Shown one piece after another: positions 30,614-38,949 of a stretch of 64,000 nt of DNA. Numbering within the stretch: the stretch's first letter is position 1; the number at the start of each line of letters is the position of its first letter. The position numbers and the translations under genes are program-made. The stretch lies in NCBI RefSeq assembly GCF_028583545.1, contig NZ_CP087106.1, positions 186,001-250,000 on the forward strand, given 5' to 3'. Source of the DNA: Methylobacterium sp. NMS14P. Lineage in GTDB: Bacteria; Pseudomonadota; Alphaproteobacteria; Rhizobiales; Beijerinckiaceae. The notes under the pieces are model-generated. The model saw only the letters and a list, made by a program, of their open reading frames with translations, had not been told where the DNA came from and did no database searches.

Positions 30614-32329
30614 TCAGCCCCCCGTCGCGAAGGTCTGGCCGGCCGCGCCCGCGAGGTGCTCGACCACAGGGCCCAGCGCCAGCGAGGGGAAGAAGGTCAG
30701 GCCGCCGATGATCAGGATCACGCCGACGAGGAGCCCGACGAACAGGCCGCCATGGGTCGGGAACGTGCCCGCGGAGGCCGGGACCGTCTTCTTCGCGGCG
30801 AGCGAGCCCGCGATGGCGAGCACCGGGATCTTCACGAAGAACCGGCCGACCAGCATGCCGACGGCGAGCGTGCTGTTGTAGAACAGCGTGTTGGCCGTCA
30901 GCCCGCCGAAGGCCGAGCCGTTGTTGGCCGCCGCCGACGTGTAGGCGTAGAGGATCTCGGTGAAGCCGTGCGGGCCGGCATTGGCCGGGCCGGCGAGGCC
31001 CGCCGGCAGCACGGTCGCGAGCGCCGTGAAGCCCAGCATCATCAGCGGCAGGCAGAGGATGCCGAGCATGGCCATCTTCACCTCCTTCGCCTCGATCTTC
31101 TTGCCGAGGTATTCGGGAGTGCGGCCGACCATCAGGCCAGCCACGAAGATCGCCACGATCACGAAGATCAGCATGCCGTAGAGTCCGGCGCCGACGCCGC
31201 CGATGATGACCTCGCCGAGCTGCATGTTGAGCAGGGGGATCAGGCCGCCGAGCGCCGTGAACGAGTCGTGCATGGCGTTGACGGCGCCGCAGGAGGCCGC
31301 GGTGGTGATCACCGCGAACAGCGCCGAGGCTGCGATGCCGAAGCGGGTTTCCTTGCCCTCCATGTTGCCGCCGGTCAGCCCGAAGCTGCTCAGGACCGAG
31401 CCGCCGTGGGCCTCGGCCCAGTAGGTCACGAGGACGCCCGCGAGGAACAGGATCCCCATGGCGCCGAGGATCGCCCAGCCCTGCCGCTCGTCGCCGACCA
31501 TGCGGCCGAAGACGTTGGTGAGGGCGGCACCGATTGCGAAGATCGAGACCATCTGGACGAGATTCGACAGGGCGGTCGGATTCTCGAACGGGTGCGCGGC
31601 GTTGGCGTTGAAGAAGCCGCCGCCGTTGGTGCCGAGCATCTTGATCGCCACCTGGCTCGCCACCGGTCCGAGCGCGATGGTCTGGTGGGCGCCCTCCAGT
31701 GTCGTGGCATCGGCGTAGGCGCCGAGCGTCTGCGGCATGCCCTGCCAGACGAGGAACAGCGTGTAGGGCACGCAGATCGGCAGGAGCACGTAGAGGGTGG
31801 CCCGGGTCACATCGACCCAGAACGAGCCGATCGTGCCGGAGGACGCGCGGGCGAACCCGCGGATCAGCGCCACCGCCACCGCGATGCCGGTCGCCGCCGA
31901 CAGGAAGTTCTGGTGCGTCAGGCCCAGCATCTGGGAGAGGTACGAGAGCGTGGTCTCGCCGCCGTAGGACTGCCAGTTCGTGTTGGTGATGAAACTGGTC
32001 GACGTGTTGAACGCGAGGTCCGGCGCCACCGCGGCCTGGTCGGCCGGATTGAGCGGCAGCACCGCCTGCAGCCGCAAAATCGCGTAGAGCACCGCGAAGC
32101 CCAGCACGTGGAACAGGATGACCGCGCCCGTATAGGCCAGCCAGTGCTGCTCCTGGCGGTCATCGATGCCGGACACGCGGTAGAGCCCGCGCTCGATCGG
32201 TCCGAGCACGGGCGAGAGGAGGGTGCGCTCTCCGGTGAAGACGCGGGTCATGTACGACCCGAGGGGCTTCACGAGCGCCAGAACGATCGCGCAGTAGAGC
32301 GCGATCTGGATCCAGCCGTTGAGGGTCAT
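30614..32329 (-). CDS. kdpA: Potassium-transporting ATPase channel subunit KdpA
   Basis: 571 residues with about ten membrane helices, of the K+ channel-like superfamily with four pore repeats. Visible selectivity segments include [38 protein letters not shown] and [12 protein letters not shown]. It starts [20 protein letters not shown], as usual for the family, and binds and conducts K+ into the KdpFABC complex. It follows kdpF by 21 bases. Confidence 0.97.
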   Translation of the reverse strand: MTLNGWIQIALYCAIVLALVKPLGSYMTRVFTGERTLLSPVLGPIERGLYRVSGIDDRQEQHWLAYTGAVILFHVLGFAVLYAILRLQAVLPLNPADQAAVAPDLAFNTSTSFITNTNWQSYGGETTLSYLSQMLGLTHQNFLSAATGIAVAVALIRGFARASSGTIGSFWVDVTRATLYVLLPICVPYTLFLVWQGMPQTLGAYADATTLEGAHQTIALGPVASQVAIKMLGTNGGGFFNANAAHPFENPTALSNLVQMVSIFAIGAALTNVFGRMVGDERQGWAILGAMGILFLAGVLVTYWAEAHGGSVLSSFGLTGGNMEGKETRFGIAASALFAVITTAASCGAVNAMHDSFTALGGLIPLLNMQLGEVIIGGVGAGLYGMLIFVIVAIFVAGLMVGRTPEYLGKKIEAKEVKMAMLGILCLPLMMLGFTALATVLPAGLAGPANAGPHGFTEILYAYTSAAANNGSAFGGLTANTLFYNSTLAVGMLVGRFFVKIPVLAIAGSLAAKKTVPASAGTFPTHGGLFVGLLVGVILIIGGLTFFPSLALGPVVEHLAGAAGQTFATGG

Positions 32330-32350
32330 GGGGGCGATCCTGCGGGCCGC

Positions 32351-32440
32351 TCAGAACCGCTCGGGGCGGACGAGGGCGTAGGTGAGATAGACGAGGAGGC
32401 CGGCGGTCACGCAGGCGCCGAGGGCGAGGTCGAGGGTCAC
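32351..32440 (-). CDS. kdpF: KdpF small subunit of the potassium pump
   Basis: 29 residues starting at GTG with AGAGAGG about five bases upstream. The peptide begins MTLDLALGACVTAGLLVYLT and ends YALVRPERF, the typical KdpF pattern of one membrane helix followed by L-x-x-PE-(R/K)-F. It stabilises the KdpFABC complex. It directly precedes kdpA. Confidence 0.85.
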   Translation of the reverse strand: MTLDLALGACVTAGLLVYLTYALVRPERF

Positions 32441-32451
32441 GGCGGCCTCTC

Positions 32452-32535
32452 TCAGAGCCGATCGCAGGCGGTCGCGTAGCCGGCCGCCGCGGTGAAGAAG
32501 GCGAGCCCACTCGCGAGGAAGACGATGTCGAGCAT
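32452..32535 (-). CDS. Kdp-leader small membrane peptide, 27 residues
   Basis: 27 residues beginning MLDIVFLASGLAFFTAAAGY and ending with a Cys-Asp-Arg-Leu tail: one hydrophobic helix with a charged end. Short peptides of this MLD...FFA...AC(D/E)RL type precede kdpF in various bacteria, from memory. Stop to kdpF start is 11 bases. There is no strong ribosome site. It is likely the first gene of the kdp operon; function unknown. Confidence 0.6.
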   Translation of the reverse strand: MLDIVFLASGLAFFTAAAGYATACDRL

Positions 32536-32662
32536 GATGGTCAGGTCCGGTTCGGCGGACCGGCCGCGGAGGCTCCGCGACCGGGCTCGGCCGACCGGCA
32601 GTGTCGCCGGGAACCGCGTTAGGGTTCGAGCGAGGACCGGGCCGGAACTTATAAGGGTCGCG

Positions 32663-32926
32663 TTAGGATCGGGTGCGACCGCCGAAGCTGGCGCGCAGAC
32701 CCGCGCAGGCCGCCGGGACGGTCAGCCACGCCGCGCCCGGGCAGAGGGCGCGCCATCGGGCGCGGTCCAGCCGGATCACGCCCGCCTCGCGGCCGAGGAT
32801 CCCGCCGTAGCCGAGGCCGCAGACGCGGCAGCGGCCCTCCAGCGGCTCGATGAGGTACGGAGGCGGCGCGCTCCCGGCCGACGACGGAGCGGCGCGGCGA
32901 CCCGCGGGCGAGGCTCCGGCGCTCAC
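32663..32926 (-). CDS. Unknown small protein with a CxxC pair, 87 residues
   Basis: GTG start overlapping the previous stop (GTGA). The N-terminus is low-complexity Ala/Ser/Pro (to about residue 22). Then come YLIEPLEGRCRVCGLGYGG with a Cys-x-x-Cys and a short Ala-rich C-terminal part (AWLTVPAACAGLRASFGG). No family recognised. The overlap with the preceding small membrane-protein gene supports its being real. Confidence 0.5.
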   Translation of the reverse strand: MSAGASPAGRRAAPSSAGSAPPPYLIEPLEGRCRVCGLGYGGILGREAGVIRLDRARWRALCPGAAWLTVPAACAGLRASFGGRTRS

Positions 32927-33063
32927 CGGACCTGCAGGGGTTCGAAGACGTTCAGCGCGAGCAGCGCCAGGGACACGGCGGACCACCCGCCGAGCGCGAC
33001 GACCATCAGCGCGAAGACGCGGTCGGCCCTGCACTCGGCGAGGATGTGGCGGACGATTGGCAT
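32923..33063 (-). CDS. Small membrane protein, 46 residues
   Basis: ATG at 33063 with GGAG seven bases upstream. The product starts MPIVRHILAECRADRVFALM and has one hydrophobic helix (FALMVVALGGWSAVSLALLA). Its stop overlaps the next GTG start, and its 5' end overlaps the end of the preceding 103-residue gene. Function unknown. Confidence 0.55.
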   Translation of the reverse strand: MPIVRHILAECRADRVFALMVVALGGWSAVSLALLALNVFEPLQVR

Positions 33064-33317
33064 GCGGAGGCTCCATCCGGGCTGGTGCCCGATGGCGCGA
33101 CCACGTCCGCATCGGCCGTGAGGGACCAAGACGCGTGCGGGGCGTCCGGCATAGGAATGTCATCAGGATCGCGGGCCGGCGCGTCCGGCAGCCCCAGGAA
33201 GTTCGGATCGAGCTCGTGCAGGAAGCAGGGCGGCGAGCTGTAGGCGCCGAACTCCGGATCGGCGGGTCCCAGCGACGCGGGGACGGGCTCGGGCGCTCGG
33301 GTCGGGTCTGACGGCAT
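33006..33317 (-). CDS. Unknown small acidic protein with an SSPPCFLHELDP motif
   Basis: 103 residues, no membrane segment. The conspicuous part is FGAYSSPPCFLHELDPNFLG followed by LPDAPARDPDDIPMPDAP. The C-terminal 40 residues are Ser/Ala-rich and may be unstructured. GGAGGG lies 9 bases before the ATG. The 3' end overlaps the start of the next small gene by 58 bases, so either the overlap is real or this frame is terminated earlier in relatives. I recall SPPC-x-HE-type short proteins in alphaproteobacteria but cannot name a function. Confidence 0.5.
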   Translation of the reverse strand: MPSDPTRAPEPVPASLGPADPEFGAYSSPPCFLHELDPNFLGLPDAPARDPDDIPMPDAPHASWSLTADADVVAPSGTSPDGASACQSSATSSPSAGPTASSR

Positions 33318-33335
33318 GACGCAGTCCCTCCGGGA

Positions 33336-33359
33336 GCGTCCCGCCCGGGGACGGGACGC
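33336..33359. terminator. GC-rich hairpin
   Basis: GCGTCCCG at 33336-33343 pairs perfectly with CGGGACGC at 33352-33359. With the next hairpin (33371-33391) it fills the gap between two minus-strand small genes and may stop or attenuate transcription. No T-run. Confidence 0.35.
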
Positions 33360-33370
33360 CGGATGTCGGA

Positions 33371-33391
33371 CCCGGCCGCGACGCGGCCGGG
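33371..33391. terminator. Strong GC hairpin behind the 69-residue gene
   Basis: CCCGGCCGCG-A-CGCGGCCGGG is a perfect 10-bp inverted repeat with a one-base centre, 8 bases after the stop of the minus-strand gene ending at 33399. Position favours a terminator or RNA-protecting structure, though there is no T-run. Confidence 0.4.
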
Positions 33392-33398
33392 CGCGGTT

Positions 33399-33608
33399 CT
33401 AGACCGTCGCGACTTCGGGTTGCTCGGTCGAATTGAACACGACCTCGCCGGTGCGCTCGCAGACCACGCTGACCGAGGTCGCCCCGTTCTCGCGCTGCTG
33501 CACGGGGAGCTGCGCGAGCGCGTAGGCCGTCGCCGCCTCGAGATCGCAGGGCCACAGTTTGGTAAAGCTCTCGCGTTTCCCGCGGCGAAAAGTGATCTTG
33601 TAGGCCAT
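33399..33608 (-). CDS. Unknown small protein, 69 residues
   Basis: Starts MAYKITFRRGKRESFTKLWP with GGAGG five bases upstream (GGAGGAAACG-ATG). No signal or membrane segment. The pattern of a basic N-terminus, a helix (LEAATAYALAQLPVQQRENG) and a strand-rich end (TSVSVVCERTGEVVF) suggests a small alpha/beta fold. It is divergent from the hybrid kinase gene. The shared 290-base region is AT-richer and likely holds both promoters. Function unknown. Confidence 0.65.
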   Translation of the reverse strand: MAYKITFRRGKRESFTKLWPCDLEAATAYALAQLPVQQRENGATSVSVVCERTGEVVFNSTEQPEVATV

Positions 33609-33899
33609 CGTTTCCTCCGTTTTCACGGAAGATACACCTTCTCGGCGTGCCGCCACGTCGCGCCGAGACATGGCACCGATGCGTTCCGGACGGGATTGCC
33701 AGCGAGAAGCCGATAGATAGGCAACGGGCGGCAAACCCGTGACTGGGGCGGGACAGCAATTCCCGTACAGCTTGATCCGCAAAATAGACCATGCGACGGT
33801 GCCGAATAATGAATTGCGCACCCGCGGGCGTCGCGCAGTTCAGGCCCCGCAGGGCAGGGCGTCACGCCATGGCGCATCGGTGTCGGAGTGGTCCGAGGT

Positions 33900-36827
33900 A
33901 TGTCCCACGCGCCGGCCGGATCACCCAGCGAGACAGGTCAGGCTCCCGCTGCCGGCCCGGTCCGGAGCGCCGGTCCGCTGGATGAGGCTGGGGTCGCCAA
34001 GCAGAAGCTCGTCGAGGCCATCGAGAGCAGCTCCGAGGGCTTCGCGCTGTTCGATCCGGACGATCGCCTCGTCCTGTGCAACGGCCACTTCCAGGATTTT
34101 CACCCCGGCCTGTCGGCGATCATCGTGCCGGGCGTGGCCTTCGAGGCCATCGCCCGCGCCGTCGCCGAGACCTGCGTCGTTCGCCCGGACGGCATGACCG
34201 TCGAGGCCTGGCTCGCGGAGCGCATCGCCCACTACCGCGCGCCGAGCGGGCCGCTTCTCCAGCAGCGCGTCGACGGCCGCTGGGTCCAGGTCAACGAGCG
34301 CAAGACCAACGACGGCGGCGTCGTCGCCGTCTACACCGACGTGACCGAGATCAAGCGTGCCGAGCAGGCGCTCCAGGCGACGCAGGGACGGCTGACCTAC
34401 CTGCTCACCGCCTCCCCGTCGATGATCTGCAGCTTCGAGGTGGGCGGCCGCAACGCGCCGACCTTCATCAGCGAGAACGTGCGCGATCTCCTCGGCTACG
34501 AGCCGGGCGATTACCTGGCCGGTCCGGAATTCTGGCTGGAGCGGCTTCATCCCGACGACCGGGACCGCGTGCTCGCTGAGTTCCCGCACCTGCTCGCCGA
34601 CGGGCACAACGTCATCGAGTACCGGTTCCTGCACGCGAACGGCACCTATCGCTGGGTCCGGGACGAGCAGCGCCTCCTGCGGGATTCGAGCGGCCAGCCC
34701 GTCGAGGTGGTCGAGTCGTGGAGCGACATCACCGAGCGCAAGGAGGCGGAGCTCGCGCTGCAGAAGCAGACCGCCTTCGTCGAGCTGCTTCAGGCCGCCG
34801 CCGCGGCCGCCAACGAGGCGCCGACGGTGGAGGATGCCCTGCGCTTCTGCCTCGAGCGCGTCGCGCAGCACGCCGGCTGGCCCCTGGGTCACGCCCATAT
34901 CCTGGTCCGGGATGGCACCCGGACGCTGCTCCCGACCGGCATCTGGCACTGCGACGCCGGCGCGGATTTCACGCGGTTCCGGGCGGCGACAGCCGCCGTG
35001 CGGGTGGGCGCGGGGTCGGGCCTCGCCGGCCGCGTACTCGTCTCGGGCGCGCCGGAATGGAGCGTCGGCGACCCCTCCCTCGCCGCGGACCCGCGGGCGC
35101 AGGCGGCGGCGGAGGATGGGATCCGGGCAGGATTCGGCTTCCCGGTGACGGTCGGGCGCGACGTCGTCGCGGTGCTGGAGTTCTTCGCCCGGGAGGCCGC
35201 GCCGCCGGACGCCTCGCTGCTCCGGGTGATGAGCAACATCGGCGCGCAGCTCGGCCGCGTGATCGAGCGCAAGCAGGCCGAGGAGAGCCTGCGTCAGGCG
35301 AAGGAAGCCGCCGAGGAGGCGAGCCGCGCCAAGAGCAGCTTCCTCGCCAACATGAGCCACGAGTTGCGGACGCCGCTCAACGCGATCATCGGCTTCACCC
35401 GGCTCGTGATGCGGCGGGCGAAGGATGTCCTGCCGGTCAAGCAGTTCGAGAATCTCGAGAAGATCCTGGCGAGTTCCGAGCACCTGCTCTCGCTGATCAA
35501 CAGCATCCTCGACCTCGCCAAGGTCGAGGCCGGGCGCATGGAGGTGAAGTCCTCCGACTTCACCCTGGAGCCGGTCCTCGACCTGTGCCTGCGCACCGTC
35601 GAGCCCCTCGTCAAGAACGAGGGCGTGCGGCTCGTCCGCGACGTTCGGGACCCGCCCCCGATGCTCCGCACCGACGAGGAGAAGCTGCGCCAGATCCTGA
35701 TCAACCTGCTCAGCAACGCCATCAAGTTCACCGAGGTCGGATCGGTCACGCTCCGCGTCCGCTCCGTCGGCGAGGGCGTCGAATTCGCCGTGATGGACAC
35801 CGGTATCGGGATCCCGGCGGGCGCCCTGAGCGCGATCTTCGAGGAGTTCCATCAGGTCGACAACAGCGCGACCCGGTCCCACAGCGGCACCGGGCTCGGG
35901 CTGGCGATCAGCCACCGCCTCGCCCGCCTGCTCGGCGGCCGGATCGACGTCGAGAGCCGCGAGGGCGAGGGCTCGACCTTCACCCTCACCATCCCGCCGC
36001 GGATCGCCGGCGGCGCCGAGGTGTCGCCGCCCCCGAAGCCGGTGCCCGCCGCCGTCACCGCGCCGCGCTCGGGCGCCAAGGTCGTGCTGGCGATCGACGA
36101 CGATCCCAACGTCGTCTACCTGCTCAAGGAGAATCTCGCCGATGCCGGTTACACGGTCGTCGGCGCGGCGAGCGGCCAGGAGGGGCTGATCAAGGCGCGG
36201 GAGCTGCAGCCGCGGGCGATCACCCTCGACATCATGATGCCCGGCACCGACGGCTGGCAGGTGCTGCACGCGCTGAAGACCGATCCGCTGACCCGGGACA
36301 TCCCGGTCGTGCTGATCTCCATCGTCGACCAGAAGGAGCTCGGCTTCCGGCTCGGCGCGACCGACTACATCGTGAAGCCTTTCGAGCGGGAGGCCCTGAT
36401 CGGGGCCCTCGCGCGGATCGCCCCCGACAACGAGCGCGTCCTCGTGATCGACGACGATCCCAACGTGCCCGACCTCGTGCGCCAGCTGCTGGACTCGGAG
36501 CGCTGCACCGTCGACTGGGTGGCCGACGGGGCGGCGGGCCTGGAACGCATCGCGCAGGCTCGCCCGAGCGTGATCCTCCTCGACCTGCTCATGCCGCGGA
36601 TGGACGGCCTCGCCTTCCTGGACGCGATGCAGGCGGATCCCTCCGCCCGGTCGATCCCCGTCGTGGTCCTGACCGCCGCGTCGCTGGATTCGGCCGAGCG
36701 CGGCATGCTGCGCGAGCGGGTGCTCGGACTGATCGACAAGAGCGGACTCGACCGCGCCGCCCTGGTCCGCGAGGTTCGCCGCGTGCTGCCGGTTCTGGAG
36801 CCGGAGACGGCCGACGGTGGCCGATGA
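33900..36827 (+). CDS. Hybrid sensor histidine kinase (PAS-PAS-GAF-HK-REC-REC)
   Basis: 975 residues, soluble. PAS-like domain 1 is at about 45-150 (FALFDPDDRLVLCNGHFQDF), PAS 2 at 160-285 (RLHPDDRDRVLAEF, then YRWVRDEQRLLRDSSG) and GAF at 300-460. HisKA at about 478-550 has FLANMSHELRTPLNAIIGFT. The ATPase has NLLSNAIKFTEVG and [18 protein letters not shown]. Receiver 1 at about 727 has phospho-Asp in TLDIMMPGTDG and receiver 2 at about 846 in LLDLLMPRMDG. ATG at 33900 is preferred over GTG at 33888 by a GGAG 11 bases upstream. The downstream receiver and cyclase genes overlap or abut, so a phosphorelay to cAMP production is likely. Confidence 0.9.
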   Translation: MSHAPAGSPSETGQAPAAGPVRSAGPLDEAGVAKQKLVEAIESSSEGFALFDPDDRLVLCNGHFQDFHPGLSAIIVPGVAFEAIARAVAETCVVRPDGMTVEAWLAERIAHYRAPSGPLLQQRVDGRWVQVNERKTNDGGVVAVYTDVTEIKRAEQALQATQGRLTYLLTASPSMICSFEVGGRNAPTFISENVRDLLGYEPGDYLAGPEFWLERLHPDDRDRVLAEFPHLLADGHNVIEYRFLHANGTYRWVRDEQRLLRDSSGQPVEVVESWSDITERKEAELALQKQTAFVELLQAAAAAANEAPTVEDALRFCLERVAQHAGWPLGHAHILVRDGTRTLLPTGIWHCDAGADFTRFRAATAAVRVGAGSGLAGRVLVSGAPEWSVGDPSLAADPRAQAAAEDGIRAGFGFPVTVGRDVVAVLEFFAREAAPPDASLLRVMSNIGAQLGRVIERKQAEESLRQAKEAAEEASRAKSSFLANMSHELRTPLNAIIGFTRLVMRRAKDVLPVKQFENLEKILASSEHLLSLINSILDLAKVEAGRMEVKSSDFTLEPVLDLCLRTVEPLVKNEGVRLVRDVRDPPPMLRTDEEKLRQILINLLSNAIKFTEVGSVTLRVRSVGEGVEFAVMDTGIGIPAGALSAIFEEFHQVDNSATRSHSGTGLGLAISHRLARLLGGRIDVESREGEGSTFTLTIPPRIAGGAEVSPPPKPVPAAVTAPRSGAKVVLAIDDDPNVVYLLKENLADAGYTVVGAASGQEGLIKARELQPRAITLDIMMPGTDGWQVLHALKTDPLTRDIPVVLISIVDQKELGFRLGATDYIVKPFEREALIGALARIAPDNERVLVIDDDPNVPDLVRQLLDSERCTVDWVADGAAGLERIAQARPSVILLDLLMPRMDGLAFLDAMQADPSARSIPVVVLTAASLDSAERGMLRERVLGLIDKSGLDRAALVREVRRVLPVLEPETADGGR

Positions 36828-37236
36828 GGTCCGAGACGACACGTTCGCGGCGGCCCGCACCGTCCGGGATCGCTCCATGAAGAGGATACTCATCGTCGAG
36901 GACGTCGCGCTCAACCGCGATCTGCTGACCCAGCTGCTGGAGGACGAGTACGAGATCCTGATCGCCGTCGACGGGGCCGCCGGCGTGGACATGGCGATCG
37001 CCCAACGGCCCGACCTCATCCTCATGGACCTGTCGCTGCCGCTCGTCGACGGCTGGGAGGCGACGCGCCGCATCAAGGCCAACGCGACCACCGCCGCCAT
37101 CCCGGTGATGGCGATCACCGCCAACGCGATGACCGGCGACGAGGATCGGGCCCGGGCCGCCGGTTGCGACGACTTCATGACCAAGCCCGTCGACGAGGAC
37201 CTGCTCTTCGCCAAGCTGCAGCACTGGCTCGGTTGA
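36817..37236 (+). CDS. Single-domain response regulator
   Basis: 139 residues if translation starts at the GTG overlapping the kinase end by 11 bases (GGAG nine bases upstream). ATG at 36877 gives a 119-residue receiver with no extension. Acidic pocket and phospho-Asp are in ILIVEDVALNRDLL and LILMDLSLPLVDGWEA; the Lys is in DDFMTKPVDEDL. It has no output domain, so it works as a phosphate shuttle (DivK/CheY-like) between the hybrid kinase and another protein. Confidence 0.85.
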   Translation: MADEVRDDTFAAARTVRDRSMKRILIVEDVALNRDLLTQLLEDEYEILIAVDGAAGVDMAIAQRPDLILMDLSLPLVDGWEATRRIKANATTAAIPVMAITANAMTGDEDRARAAGCDDFMTKPVDEDLLFAKLQHWLG

Positions 37237-37268
37237 GCGCCGCCGCCTCACCCCAGGAAGGGAGCCCC

Positions 37269-38324
37269 GTGGAGCCAGCCCGCATCCTCATCGTCGACGA
37301 TGAGCCCTTCAACCTCGACCTGCTGGAGCAGGAGCTGGAGCTCCTCGGCCACGCCAGCGTGCGGGCGGCGAATGGGCGGGCGGCCCTCGACCGGCTGGGC
37401 GAGGAGCCGTTCGACCTCGTCCTCCTCGACGTGATGATGCCGGCCCTGGACGGCTACGCCGTGCTGGAGCGGATGAAGGCCCACGAGGCGTGGCGCCACA
37501 CGCCCGTCGTGATGATCTCCGCCCTGATGGAGATCGGCAGCATCGTCCGGTGCATCGAGCTCGGCGCCTTCGACTACCTGCCGAAGCCCTTCGAGCCGGT
37601 GATCCTGGAGGCGCGCATCCGGTCCTGCCTGGAGCGGAAGCGGGCCCACGACCGCGAGGTCGCGCACCTGCGGACCATCGAGCGCGAGCGCAAGCGCGCC
37701 GACGAACTGCTCCACGCCATCCTGCCGGTCTCGGCGGTGGCTGAGCTGATGGAGACCGGACAGGTCAAGCCGCGACTGTTCGGCGACGTCGCGGTTCTGT
37801 TCATCGACCTCGTCGGCTTCACGACGTGGTGCCACGACCAGAGCCCGGACGTCGTCGTCGCGGAGATCCAGCGCCTGGCGGAAGCCTTCGAGGTGGTCGC
37901 GCAGGCGCGGGGCCTGGAGAACATCAAGACGATCGGCGACGCCTTCATGGCCACGGCCAACCTGCTCCGCCCCCACGACGACCCGGTCTCCGCCGCCATC
38001 CGCTGCGCCGCCGATATGGTGGCGATCGCGGCCGATGGCGAGCCGGGCTGGCGGATCCGGGGCGGCATTCACATCGGGCCGGTGGTCGGCGGCATCGTCG
38101 GGCGGACGAAGTTCACCTTCGACCTGTGGGGCGACACCGTGAACGTCGCCGCGAGGCTCGCCGGCCTCGGTGACGGATGCGCGCTGCACCTGTCGCGCGA
38201 GGCCTTCGCGCGCCTGTCGGACCCGCGCGACGTCCGGCCGATCGGCGCGGTGACGCTCAAGGGCAAGGGCGCGGTCGACGTGTACTGCCACGCCCTCGCG
38301 GCCGGCGACGCGACCACGGCGTGA
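37269..38324 (+). CDS. Receiver-class III adenylate cyclase
   Basis: 351 residues. Receiver domain at 1-125 (ILIVDDEPFNLDLL, LLDVMMPALDGYAV, FDYLPKPFEP), a coiled linker (ERKRAHDREVAHLRTIERER), then a cyclase catalytic domain. Metal-binding Asp residues are in VLFIDLVGFTTW and TIGDAFMATANLL. The Lys of ENIKTIGDAF and the Asp of FDLWGDTVNVAARL are the residues that select ATP over GTP in this family, so cAMP is the likely product. GTG start at 37269 follows GGAAGGGAG by five bases. Third gene of the signalling operon. Confidence 0.85.
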   Translation: MEPARILIVDDEPFNLDLLEQELELLGHASVRAANGRAALDRLGEEPFDLVLLDVMMPALDGYAVLERMKAHEAWRHTPVVMISALMEIGSIVRCIELGAFDYLPKPFEPVILEARIRSCLERKRAHDREVAHLRTIERERKRADELLHAILPVSAVAELMETGQVKPRLFGDVAVLFIDLVGFTTWCHDQSPDVVVAEIQRLAEAFEVVAQARGLENIKTIGDAFMATANLLRPHDDPVSAAIRCAADMVAIAADGEPGWRIRGGIHIGPVVGGIVGRTKFTFDLWGDTVNVAARLAGLGDGCALHLSREAFARLSDPRDVRPIGAVTLKGKGAVDVYCHALAAGDATTA

Positions 38325-38421
38325 GACGACCGCGGCGGGCGCGGAGCGTTCCGGATAGCGCAGCAAGATGCGGGATGCGGCGCGCCGGGGCGGGGCTTAG
38401 TGCCCGTCCCGGAGGTGCCCC

Positions 38422-38904
38422 ATGACCCGTTATCGATGCGTTCCGATCCCGACGGAGACCGCCGATCGCTTCCGTGCCACCGGCCTGGACGACCGGGGCA
38501 ACCCGGTCCGGCGGGTCGCCGCGACGGCGGAGGGCGGCTATCCGTGCCGCCACTGCCTGCAGCTCGGCCGGCCCGGCGAGACCATGCTGCTCGGATCCTA
38601 CGACCTGCCTGAACCGCGCGGGATCTACTGGACCCCGAGCCCGATCTTCCTGCACGCGCGAGACTGCCCGCGCGCCGAGACGGTCGACGTGCTCGCACCG
38701 ATCGTCCGCGCGAACGCGCTCGTCTCGGTCCGCGCGTACGACGCGGACCATCTCTGTCTCTACGATCTCGGACAGGTCTGTTCCGGGAGCGAGGCCGAGG
38801 GTCCGCTCCGCCGCGCCCTCGGCGATCCCCGCAGCCGCTTCGTCAACATCCACACGGCCCGGCCGGGGTGCCTGCTCACGCGCGTGGAGCGCGTGACCGG
38901 CTGA
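38422..38904 (+). CDS. DUF1203-like protein
   Basis: 160 residues, cytoplasmic. Cys/His-rich core: GGYPCRHCLQLGRPGETMLL followed by SYDLPEPRGIYWTPSPIFLH and ARDCPRAE, which is the DUF1203 pattern as I know it. C-terminal part FVNIHTARPGCLLTRVERV. The Cys-x-x-Cys and downstream His/Cys could bind a metal, but this is not established. Not obviously linked to its neighbours. Confidence 0.7.
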   Translation: MTRYRCVPIPTETADRFRATGLDDRGNPVRRVAATAEGGYPCRHCLQLGRPGETMLLGSYDLPEPRGIYWTPSPIFLHARDCPRAETVDVLAPIVRANALVSVRAYDADHLCLYDLGQVCSGSEAEGPLRRALGDPRSRFVNIHTARPGCLLTRVERVTG

Positions 38905-38949
38905 GCATGATCCTCCGCGCCGGCCCGGGGGAGCCATCGCGGCGCCCCG

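Noticed and set aside
33921..37214. 1097-codon antisense frame opposite the hybrid kinase
   Set aside because: Composition is Glu/Gly/Arg/Asp-rich shadow sequence with no domain; the sense strand encodes an unmistakable kinase with receivers.
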